From Pseudoalteromonas sp. MMG010 (lineage in GTDB: Bacteria > Pseudomonadota > Gammaproteobacteria > Enterobacterales > Alteromonadaceae): 64,000 bases of DNA. The position numbers were made by a program, and so were the translations under genes. The notes below the pieces were generated by a model. The model had not been told where the DNA came from, did not search any database, and saw only the letters and a list, made by a program, of their open reading frames with translations. Location of the stretch: contig NZ_JAGJEG010000001.1 in assembly GCF_018100905.1 (NCBI RefSeq), positions 310,001 through 374,000 of the forward strand, given 5' to 3'. Of the stretch, positions 1-7,213 are shown one piece after another (position 1 is the first letter of the stretch; every line of letters starts with the position of its first letter).

Positions 1-71
1 TTTTATATCATAGTTTTTAAATATACATTTTTATAAAATAAACCACAACTTTTTACTTAGGCTTTAAGCAT

Positions 72-112
72 TAAAAAACCCCCAACAATTAGAATGTCCA
101 ATTATTGAGGGT
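72..112 (-). terminator. Rho-independent terminator of the original thyA operon
   Basis: On the minus strand a 13-bp stem (arms 100-112 and 78-90, two G-U pairs) with a 9-base loop is followed directly by a run of six T. It lies about 140 bases beyond the stop codon of the thyA 3' fragment, so it is probably the native terminator of the lgt-thyA transcript. It is now cut off from its promoter by the inserted element. Confidence 0.8.
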
Positions 113-251
113 CATTTTAAAATAACGCTTTTTTATTTGTGACTTACGATTCACTGCATTAGCTTTTGCATGCGCTTAATTGCTGTAAAATTAAACAGCC
201 GATAACCTATCTCATTTTTTTAAAGTCTTTAGGTTACAAATAATGTTATTT

Positions 252-539
252 TTATACTGAAAATGGATATTGAATCGCCTCGTGGCATTGATAACCTTGA
301 ACTTCAAAATCATCACGCGTTACCCATGTTTCTATATCTTCAAGTGAAGTTATATTTGGATTAATCACTAATTTAGGTGATTCAAATGGCTCGCGCTTTA
401 ACTGCACATCACGCATTAATTCAAACTGGTTTTCATAAATATGCGCGTTTGCTATTTTATGATAAGCCTTACCTGGCTTATGTCCGGTAATTTGTGCTAC
501 TAACGCTAATAATACAAAGCATTGTATTTGATTGAAGTT
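252..539 (-). pseudogene. thyA: Host thyA, 3' fragment (last 95 codons)
   Basis: This is the C-terminal third of the host thymidylate synthase, beginning in frame at NFNQIQ and ending with QYPFSV, typical of the 283-aa ThyA of Vibrio and Pseudoalteromonas. It carries the dUMP-binding Asn and the NAHIY His/Tyr pair but lacks the catalytic Cys and the folate-binding N-terminus, so it cannot work alone. An open frame runs on upstream to about 581, but those extra codons come from the element and not from ThyA. The first true codon ends exactly at 539, where the element begins. The 5' part is at 13426-13989, and 188 plus 95 codons gives 283. Confidence 0.95.
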
Positions 540-551
540 TTTTGTGACATT
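540..551 (+). repeat. Left terminal inverted repeat of the element
   Basis: TTTTGTGACATT starts exactly where thyA homology stops (host codon AAC occupies 537-539). It matches the right end in 10 of 12 positions when both are read inward, the first eight being identical. It is probably a recombinase binding arm. Confidence 0.65.
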
Positions 552-753
552 GGGGGTTAAACCTAAAATCGTTTCGCACAAATATTTAAAGCTCTTTCAA
601 TAAAAAATCACCTTGATATAGCTAGCCCAGTCATCAATTCAGTTAGTCACTGATATGAAGTGTTATAAACCAGCTTCTTTCATTGTAATCCACACTACTA
701 TTTATTACTGCCTCTATTACTTATATTTTGAAACATCACTCAATGCCAAAATA

Positions 754-770
754 ATTGTATTGATTACAAT
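754..770. promoter_or_regulatory. Inverted repeat upstream of the toxin-like gene, possible operator
   Basis: ATTGTA, five bases, TACAAT forms a perfect 6-5-6 inverted repeat about 60 bases before the chosen start at 831. The right half extends to GATTACAAT (762-770), and its reverse complement ATTGTAATC occurs at 682-690. TACAAT could also serve as a -10 box, but no good -35 lies at the right distance. The rest of 540-830 is AT-rich and shows nothing else recognisable. The regulatory role is inferred. Confidence 0.35.
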
Positions 771-830
771 AAATTATTTTGATTAAATAACATGGGTCAA
801 AAAGGTATAAAACATATAGAGAAGGAACTT

Positions 831-2066
831 ATGATAAAAAAGCATCGCAATACCCATTTTCTACGTAATTTATTCGGTTTATTTATATTTTTAATATCAA
901 CAAACAATGCATTTGCATGTGAAGATGTTTACCCTAATAAAAAGACTGTAATCAAGACATATCGAGATACAGGATGTGTTGATATCAAACTAGCAAATCC
1001 AAATAAAACTTATTTTGTTGCCGACTCCAGCATAAAAAAAGATGGGGCATATAGAATAACAATAAAAAATAGTTCAGGTACAACAATTTTGAATGAAGAT
1101 ATTAGTTATTCAGCAAATCAGTTTACTGTAGCGGAAAAACTAAATACATTACAACACTCAGATTTTACTATTAGTCTTGAGCCACTAACTACACTAACTG
1201 ATTATACTTATACAGTTATTCACGATTCAAACCTTGAGTCAAGTGTAAGCACTATCTATATAGGATTACAAACAGTAAAGAGTAATGCTTCAGTAGAACC
1301 TCCGTTCCCTCAAAATTTAATGATGATGTCAACATCATCAACGTCAACAACGGGAACTATTGGTGAAGTGGCACAATGTAATGCAGGTAATAGACCACCA
1401 ACACTACCGCCAAGAGCAAGGTCAAACGGTGCGCCTTTAAATATAAATAGTGTCTTAAGAGTGACACGTGATTGGACAGCAAAAATAAACAATGAGCTTA
1501 TCCATCAAGACGCTGCTATTGCAGCAATAGTGGCAAGAGGTTATGCCATGCATAATTTTGGTGGTGCTTTAGATGTTGCTCACAGTAGTCAATCAGACTA
1601 TGTTGGTACTTCTTCTATGGGGAATTTCCTATATGGTGCTAATCTAAGAGCTATGGGAATGTCAGCCGATGCTATAATTCGCTTATCCGCAGGCACACAA
1701 AGCCTCCCCAGTAAAGGATGGTTTCAAGGAGCCGTTGATTTCGTAAATAACTCAGGCGACAACCCGGGAGATCCATTAGAAGTAATGAGGGGCATTAATT
1801 ATTACGATGAAGTCTTTTCTAATAATCAAAATGACTCAAGCCATGCTAGTTGCATAGATGACCAGTCAATTGCTAATGACTCCACATTGAACGATGCTTC
1901 AAACGACGAAACTTCTAGCGGCTCTGGTGGTGGCGGTGGCGAAGGTTCAGGCGATTTAGGAGATCCAGATCCTGACATGGGTGGTGGTAGTGGCGGTGGC
2001 GGTGGCTCAGGTACAGGATGGTGTTTTGTACAAGCTGGGCACCCAACATATTGCTGGACTGAATAA
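831..2066 (+). CDS. Secreted protein with type-44 polymorphic toxin-like domain
   Basis: The start at 831 is chosen because GAAGGAAC precedes it at good spacing and it opens directly into a signal peptide (basic IKKHRN, hydrophobic stretch, cleavage near NAFA/CE). An ATG at 792 has no clear binding site. The 411-aa product has an N-terminal region of about 160 residues that I do not recognise, a proline-rich joint (RPPTLPPRAR), and then a domain of about 120 residues (roughly 202-325). That domain contains GNFLYGANLRAMGMS and GDNPGDPLEVMRGINYY. The pattern of GNF-x-YG, a hydrophobic helix, then DP and RGI-x-YY recalls the 'polymorphic toxin type 44' family, whose biochemical activity I do not know. 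A Ser/Asp-rich and Gly-rich tail ends in two cysteines (WCFVQ and YCWTE). The lipoprotein gene follows 34 bases downstream and may encode immunity. This is cargo of the thyA element. The family call is from memory of the motif. Confidence 0.6.
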   Translation: MIKKHRNTHFLRNLFGLFIFLISTNNAFACEDVYPNKKTVIKTYRDTGCVDIKLANPNKTYFVADSSIKKDGAYRITIKNSSGTTILNEDISYSANQFTVAEKLNTLQHSDFTISLEPLTTLTDYTYTVIHDSNLESSVSTIYIGLQTVKSNASVEPPFPQNLMMMSTSSTSTTGTIGEVAQCNAGNRPPTLPPRARSNGAPLNINSVLRVTRDWTAKINNELIHQDAAIAAIVARGYAMHNFGGALDVAHSSQSDYVGTSSMGNFLYGANLRAMGMSADAIIRLSAGTQSLPSKGWFQGAVDFVNNSGDNPGDPLEVMRGINYYDEVFSNNQNDSSHASCIDDQSIANDSTLNDASNDETSSGSGGGGGEGSGDLGDPDPDMGGGSGGGGGSGTGWCFVQAGHPTYCWTE

Positions 2067-2100
2067 GCGTTTGTAGTAAATTGTTAGGGGTTACGTGAAG

Positions 2101-2577
2101 ATGTTTTTAAAAAAAAATTTAGTTATTTTATGTGGAGTCTTATTATCTGCATGTTCAAAGTACCCTATAACGGATGAAGAGGTGGTTCAGCATTATTATG
2201 ATAATGCTGGCACTTACCAATCATTAGCTAAACAAGTTTGTTCAATTTTTATTGAACATAAAAATAAAGATTTCCTAGAAGTTACTGTTGATGAGACAAA
2301 TTCTGAATATGCTGATATTGTACGTAACCTTCGCTTATTGGAGAGAGACTCAATATTCTTTTCCAATGTAAAGGGAGAGTGCTCACTGGAAGTTATATAT
2401 CATGCGTTTGGCTTAGGAGGCAGTGCTACGGTTTATTCATTAAAATTTAATGTAGTCGAACCTATCCCCTTCGATAAAACAATCCATGCATTTGAAAAAA
2501 GAAAGGATACTAATGATGATATTTCTTTTGATATGGAATTAAGCAATGAATGGTACTTTTCTTTTTCTCAAAACTAA
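2101..2577 (+). CDS. Small lipoprotein, possible immunity partner of the upstream toxin-like protein
   Basis: The product of about 158 residues starts MFLKKNLVILCGVLLSAC. The LSAC lipobox directs lipidation by signal peptidase II, and Ser at +2 suggests sorting to the outer membrane. An AGGGG site (2086-2090) fits ATG 2101 best; a GTG at 2095 would add two residues. The mature part has two further cysteines (KQVCSIF and KGECSLEV) and ends in a mixed alpha/beta-looking region. I do not recognise the family. It follows the toxin-like gene closely in the same direction, which is how periplasmic lipoprotein immunity genes often sit next to exported toxins. That role is inferred only from position and localisation. 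Confidence 0.55.
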   Translation: MFLKKNLVILCGVLLSACSKYPITDEEVVQHYYDNAGTYQSLAKQVCSIFIEHKNKDFLEVTVDETNSEYADIVRNLRLLERDSIFFSNVKGECSLEVIYHAFGLGGSATVYSLKFNVVEPIPFDKTIHAFEKRKDTNDDISFDMELSNEWYFSFSQN

Positions 2578-2717
2578 CTTAACACTAGTACAACTAATCT
2601 GGGTTAATTTTGATCAAGTAAAGAAAATCACTTTAACTAAGTTTATTTTCAAACGCAATACGTTAACTAGGAATAATCACTATTTAAAACAATAAATTAA
2701 ACCAAAAAAATCAAAAT

Positions 2718-4001
2718 TCATTCGTAAAGCAAATAATTCTGTAAGTACTTTAAAAGCTCTTCTTCAACATTTTTGTCATTTGTAATGGCATCAAACAATT
2801 CGCTAGCTTTATCAATCTCTTTCAGCTGCCTTTTACGCGTTTGTACTTTTACGTCTAAGTCACGTAGTAATTCAATATTATTCATTTTTGCAGCTAAGCC
2901 TTCACTACGGGATAATGCCAAATAGTGTCGAAGTGACTGAGGATTTGAATGACCTGCTTTTTCAGCAGCTCTTATCAATACATCTTGTGCAGACTTTGGC
3001 TGCCCCCGATCATCAAAACCATCAAAAGCAGCAACAATGTCCGTTAAGCCTTTTGCCCTAACACGATGACCTGTTCCTGAAACCCCTGCCTTTTTCATTA
3101 AACCTGAAAGCCTTCGAGAAATATATTGTTTATTCAACGGTTTTCCTGTTGTAGAGGCAAGGAAAAGTTCATCAGGTTCTTTGTAAAATTTATTTCGCTT
3201 TTTCGCTGCGCTAACAGCATCTGAGCGTTCATTTTCAATATATTCGCGAATTAACTCCATTGTTTCAGGTAGAAACTCTAGATCGCGATCTATTTTCCTT
3301 TTACCTGTCACTTCAACGTAGAAGAGCTTATTTTCGGCCTGATATTCTTCTATTTCATCCCAGTCGGGTACATCAGAGACTTTGATTTGCAAGGCTTCCA
3401 TTCTTCTTGCTGACCGTTCATAGATTGTAAAAATTAAAGAATCTCGCATCCCAACCACATCTGACTCCTCTATCGTAACTGCATGCAGCAGTTCTAGATC
3501 ATCATTTGTCGGAGTCGGTTTCGCTTTAGACGTTGACGATGGTATATGAGGCCACTTCCAACTAGTTTTGGTTTTCTCAGCAGATATTGCGTACTCTTTG
3601 TCGTTATCATAAATGGCGACATGATGGCGAATAACTTTATTGCGTTCAGCCCACAAGTAAAAATCAAATACTGTGCGTAATACACCTGCGACATAGCTAT
3701 CTTTATTGCCGCTGGTTATTTTAGAGTCCCGAAACTCAACCAAAAGACCGTCAGACACATTTTGCCATGATAGTCCCTTACCTTTTTCATCAATAAACCT
3801 TAAGAAGGTTTGTAGTTGATCTGCATAGGTGGTTACGGATGTGATTTGATCGGTATCTTTTATTGCTTTGAAAATAAGGTAATCGCTTACCGCTTCAATA
3901 ACCCCGTTAGCATTGAAAAAAACAGGGACACCGCTGTATGACGATTTACTAAATGCCCCTTGTAAAATGCAGTCTTCATCGGTTGTTTTATAAAAGATCA
4001 T
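2718..4001 (-). CDS. Tyrosine recombinase (site-specific integrase), 427 aa
   Basis: The protein has a SAM-like N-terminal DNA-binding region (about 35-130) and a C-terminal catalytic domain (about 165-370). All expected catalytic positions are visible: Arg in ARRMEAL (about 199), Lys in TGKRK (about 234), His and Arg in GHRVRAK (312 and 315), His in AGHSNPQS (351) and the nucleophile Tyr in LRHYLAL (360). It should cut and rejoin DNA at the element ends. It is the last gene of the seven-gene minus-strand operon, and its ATG shares a base with the stop of the helicase gene (TAATG), so it is translationally coupled. It converges with the lipoprotein gene 140 bases away, with no obvious terminator between them. 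The integrase call is firm; which of the three recombinases performs integration is not known. Confidence 0.9.
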   Translation of the reverse strand: MIFYKTTDEDCILQGAFSKSSYSGVPVFFNANGVIEAVSDYLIFKAIKDTDQITSVTTYADQLQTFLRFIDEKGKGLSWQNVSDGLLVEFRDSKITSGNKDSYVAGVLRTVFDFYLWAERNKVIRHHVAIYDNDKEYAISAEKTKTSWKWPHIPSSTSKAKPTPTNDDLELLHAVTIEESDVVGMRDSLIFTIYERSARRMEALQIKVSDVPDWDEIEEYQAENKLFYVEVTGKRKIDRDLEFLPETMELIREYIENERSDAVSAAKKRNKFYKEPDELFLASTTGKPLNKQYISRRLSGLMKKAGVSGTGHRVRAKGLTDIVAAFDGFDDRGQPKSAQDVLIRAAEKAGHSNPQSLRHYLALSRSEGLAAKMNNIELLRDLDVKVQTRKRQLKEIDKASELFDAITNDKNVEEELLKYLQNYLLYE

Positions 4002-6232
4002 TAGGCGCTCTTACTTAGCTGATTAAGCCGTAATCTATCAAGGTGATGGTTAAGTCCAACAATTCGCTGTTCAACTGTTGGTGGTTTATTGACTGCCCGG
4101 TTAATTAGCTCAACATTCCCTATAAACACCACCTGTTCAACACCTCTGGTTAGTGCAGTATAAATCCATGTTCGATCAATCATTTTTCCATTGATGACTG
4201 GAATGATAACTCTACGAAATTGTGAACCTTGTGCTTTATGGCAGGTGATTGCATACCCCCACTGTAAAGTATCGATATCATTTTCATCTAGCAACACTTC
4301 TTCGTTGTCAAACGCAACGGAGATAATAGGAAGAGGTAAATTTGCTCGTTGTGCATCCTGTATTTCACGAATTGTTGCTAACCGAGTGATCCTCCCCAAA
4401 GAGCCGTTCATTATATCCTTTTCCCAATTGTTTACGGTTGCCATAACCATATCCCCCACCATTAGCCCTGTTGGTTCTGGTGCGGCATTTCCACGGTTTA
4501 AACAAACTTGCTGATTATCACCTACATACTTATTTGATAATTTTCGGTTTATACCAAGAGTTCCCCAATCGCAATCCTTTATTGTTGGGCATATAATTTT
4601 CACATCTGCTTGTTCATCAGTACCGCCTAGCTCATCAAAGATTTTCTCGATTTGTCCAAAAATATTTTCAGAATCTGCGATAACAACTGTAACACCTGCG
4701 GCTTTTCCACAATAAGTAGGTAACTCAGTCCAAACACCTTCTCTAACGCTCTGTGAGACCATTGGAATGCCTGTGACCTCATCTTGCCTCCAAACCTTGG
4801 TTAGCCTTGTTAAGGGTGCACTCAACTCGTCTGACAGCACATGAAAGACCTTCCCCGCACCAACGGGTGGTAATTGAGCTGCATCCCCAACTAAGATAAT
4901 TTTTTGAGAAGGTTTGAGTCGTTTAAACACTCTGACCAATGAATACAAATCCACCATAGAACATTCATCAATGATGATATGTGTAGCAGATAGAAGTTTG
5001 CCTTGATCTAGCTTGTTGAGGAAACCAGCAATGGTAATTGCTTCTTCCCCCGTGGATTCTTGCATTCGCTTGGCAGCTCGGCCAGCAAGTGCCATTTGAA
5101 TAGCCTGACCACCAGAATGATTTAATACATAAAGCAGTGACTCTAGTACACTTGTTTTACCAACTCCTGCGCCACCCGTTATCACTGACAAAGGCTTAGA
5201 TAAACCATAGTAAACAGCTTGGATTTGTTCACTAGTTAAAGGGTAGTTAGCTTGCTGCCACGTAGTTAAGTATTTTTGAATACTACCGTGCACTCTCTCT
5301 TCTTGAATAATAGTTCGTTTACATATTTCATCTGCAATAAAACTTTCCTGTAACGATGCGCCACGACTCTGATAAAGGTCAGAGTTCAACATTATAAAGC
5401 CACCATTTACGTATATCTGTTTTAGCGCTAGTTTTGCTAAATCACGACCTATGAGCTTGGAAACTGATTTAATTAAAGTTTCTGCATCTAAAGCAGTATT
5501 GCCATCGTCAGTATATGCCGCGAATAACACTTCTGTTACTGCTGCATGAAACCTTCTTGGATCATCATGTTTTATTACAAATTGCTCAGTTGCAATCTTA
5601 TCAATCTTCTTCCATGTCATTGCGAAAGCTATAAGTCTGTAAGGGTCCGCTTCGAGTTTATCTACTACGTCATTGCTATATGCAGCTATAAGTTTTCGCC
5701 CAAGCCAAACAGGTAAACGATAAAGTTCTAGCCATTCAACCAACTTGCCTTTTTTATCATGATGCCACCCTTGGATAAGGGTATGAGCTTTGTCTTCTGT
5801 AAGTTCTTCAACCTGTAATAACGCTTTATAGTTTTTTTCATCCAAGAGTCGGTAAATGTCTTGACCAAAGGCTTTATACAGAGCTGTTGCAGTTTTGACT
5901 CCAATATTGACGAATGTTTCGTTGAAGGTGATATACGAAATGAAATTTTCACCTTTCGGCTGATGTTCAACGATACAGGTAGCTTTAATTTGCTCTTCAA
6001 CTTCTCCTGTATGCTGGTTGATATACTCACCATGTTGGCGAGCTTTTACCTTAAAGCGCTGACCTTGGTATAGGCGAAAGCCTTCACCTGCCAATTTACC
6101 CGTTAGGAGTACATTAACTTGTTTGTCTGAGTGCAGTCCCTCGTTATTAAGAATAATGGCTTTAAAAACACAACCATTATCACTTTTATAACGAACACGT
6201 TTTACTTCAACGTCTACAACAACGTTTACCAC
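4001..6232 (-). CDS. RecD2-like superfamily 1B DNA helicase
   Basis: This 743-aa protein has the order of a RecD2/TraA-type 5'-3' helicase: an N-terminal OB-like part (1-90), a helical HhH-type region (about 95-260), then two motor domains. Visible motifs are Walker A GGAGVGKT (353-360), Walker B IIIDECSM (419-426), motif III VGDAAQLPPVG (448-458), HKAQGSQ (665-671) and YTALTRG (691-697). The start is GTG at 6232, overlapping the stop of the preceding gene, and it begins right at the OB-like strand; no nearby ATG is better. A dedicated helicase inside a recombinase operon suggests that the element unwinds or remodels DNA during transposition, perhaps for replication or strand displacement. 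That role is inferred. Confidence 0.85.
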   Translation of the reverse strand: MVNVVVDVEVKRVRYKSDNGCVFKAIILNNEGLHSDKQVNVLLTGKLAGEGFRLYQGQRFKVKARQHGEYINQHTGEVEEQIKATCIVEHQPKGENFISYITFNETFVNIGVKTATALYKAFGQDIYRLLDEKNYKALLQVEELTEDKAHTLIQGWHHDKKGKLVEWLELYRLPVWLGRKLIAAYSNDVVDKLEADPYRLIAFAMTWKKIDKIATEQFVIKHDDPRRFHAAVTEVLFAAYTDDGNTALDAETLIKSVSKLIGRDLAKLALKQIYVNGGFIMLNSDLYQSRGASLQESFIADEICKRTIIQEERVHGSIQKYLTTWQQANYPLTSEQIQAVYYGLSKPLSVITGGAGVGKTSVLESLLYVLNHSGGQAIQMALAGRAAKRMQESTGEEAITIAGFLNKLDQGKLLSATHIIIDECSMVDLYSLVRVFKRLKPSQKIILVGDAAQLPPVGAGKVFHVLSDELSAPLTRLTKVWRQDEVTGIPMVSQSVREGVWTELPTYCGKAAGVTVVIADSENIFGQIEKIFDELGGTDEQADVKIICPTIKDCDWGTLGINRKLSNKYVGDNQQVCLNRGNAAPEPTGLMVGDMVMATVNNWEKDIMNGSLGRITRLATIREIQDAQRANLPLPIISVAFDNEEVLLDENDIDTLQWGYAITCHKAQGSQFRRVIIPVINGKMIDRTWIYTALTRGVEQVVFIGNVELINRAVNKPPTVEQRIVGLNHHLDRLRLNQLSKSA

Positions 6233-6639
6233 GGCAAACGCCCTTGCGCTGAAAGCTCATCATCGGAATCAACCCAGCCATATTCATACAACTTAGCCTT
6301 AAATCGACTGTTATCTTCAAGTAATTGCGCATTGCGTTGTTCTAATTTCGAAACTCGTTGCATTAATTGCTTAGTTTCTTGATTCTTAACTCCGGGTGAA
6401 GGTTTAACATTAATTTTGAACCCATTAGCCCTTAGTTTTTTTTCATACTCAGTAATAATTTTTGTGGCATGATCATTTTGTGAGACCCAGTTTGCGCCAC
6501 AACCGAGGCTTTCGCGTATCCACGTGCGATTAATTCTTCCATTGACTACCTCGATGTTGTCATTTTCAAAAGAAGATTTAAGTAATTCATCCAAACTGGA
6601 TTCTAGATTCTTCCGCTTACTCTGGTTGTCAGTTCGCAT
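6226..6639 (-). CDS. Small helix-turn-helix-like plus coiled-coil protein of the recombinase operon
   Basis: The start at 6639 (MRTDNQSKRK) has an AGGTGG site upstream; a TTG at 6657 is less likely. The 137-aa product has an N-terminal module (about 10-70) with the pattern GRINRTWIRESLGCGANWVS followed by an amphipathic helix, then a coiled coil (about 80-118, QETKQLMQRVSKLEQRN). The N-terminal module resembles the four repeats at the start of the 977-aa protein encoded upstream in the same operon. Similar architecture, a DNA-binding-like module with a coiled coil, is known for the accessory protein TnpC of Tn554-type transposons. Homology to TnpC is not shown. It overlaps both neighbouring genes by a few bases. 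Confidence 0.65.
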   Translation of the reverse strand: MRTDNQSKRKNLESSLDELLKSSFENDNIEVVNGRINRTWIRESLGCGANWVSQNDHATKIITEYEKKLRANGFKINVKPSPGVKNQETKQLMQRVSKLEQRNAQLLEDNSRFKAKLYEYGWVDSDDELSAQGRLPW

Positions 6640-7213
6640 TGCTACCACCTTTACCAAACTTAACTTTAGTTACTTTAGAAGCCTTTCTATTCTCATATTG
6701 CGCTAATTTTTTACGAAGTAAAATGATCTCATCACGTACTATTTGCAATTCGCTTAACGTTTCATACAGCTCTTCAGTTAAACCTTCAACTTTGCTGCTG
6801 CTTAGTATTAACTCTTCTTTTAACCGCTTAGTTTCTTGGGAATATTGCACATATTGGTTTGCTGCATTGGTCAATGACTCATTGAGTTCTTTGTTTCTCG
6901 TTTTTAACTCCGTTAACTTTTGTTCTCTTGGCTTTTTAGGTGGTTTCTTTTGTTTTTTAAGTGTCTCTAAGCAGTTTGCAATCTTTTTAACTTTGCGACC
7001 ATGCTCTTTATGCGAAGTGACAAATGAACTTGGGCTGCCTATTTTCTCAATGCCCAATTCATCACAAACCCAATTACGCATCTTTGTTAGACTGGTAGGT
7101 ATTTCAAGTTCGGTATGTTCACCTATAATTTTTCCATTCAATACTCTAAGACGAAGCTCAATTTGCTCAGCCAACTTTTTCGCTTTATCTTCATTGCTTG
7201 CTGGGCTATTCAT
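6629..7213 (-). CDS. Coiled-coil accessory protein of the recombinase operon
   Basis: ATG 7213 (MNSPASNEDK) is preceded by GAGGTG and overlaps the stop of the 697-aa recombinase gene by eight bases; a TTG at 7225 would add four residues. The 194-aa product has an N-terminal module of about 70 residues (IPTSLTKMRNWVCDELGIEK) like those of the 977-aa protein. A lysine/proline-rich hinge (KKQKKPPKKPREQK) and a long coiled coil (about 100-180) follow, then a basic tail. It probably binds DNA through the N-terminus and oligomerises, or bridges recombinase subunits, through the coiled coil. It is the same kind of protein as the next gene downstream, so the operon carries two such adaptors. Function is inferred from architecture alone. 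A comparison with GmtX of Gamma-Mobile-Trio elements would be informative. Confidence 0.65.
   Translation of the reverse strand: MNSPASNEDKAKKLAEQIELRLRVLNGKIIGEHTELEIPTSLTKMRNWVCDELGIEKIGSPSSFVTSHKEHGRKVKKIANCLETLKKQKKPPKKPREQKLTELKTRNKELNESLTNAANQYVQYSQETKRLKEELILSSSKVEGLTEELYETLSELQIVRDEIILLRKKLAQYENRKASKVTKVKFGKGGSNAN

Noticed and set aside
252..581. A 109-codon open frame read as a separate small gene
   Set aside because: The first 14 codons come from the element. The rest is the C-terminal part of the host ThyA, ending exactly at the junction. It is annotated as a pseudogene fragment.
792..830. Upstream ATG (792) for the toxin-like gene
   Set aside because: It has no ribosome binding site and would put 13 charged residues before the signal peptide. 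ATG 831 has a clear site.
1918..2020. GGTGGTGGC-type repeats as a repeat array
   Set aside because: They are in frame and encode a Gly/Ser linker. The units are irregular with no spacers, so this is not a CRISPR or satellite array.
2578..2717. Terminator between the lipoprotein and the integrase gene
   Set aside because: The gap is AT-rich, but no stem with a following T-run could be found on either strand.
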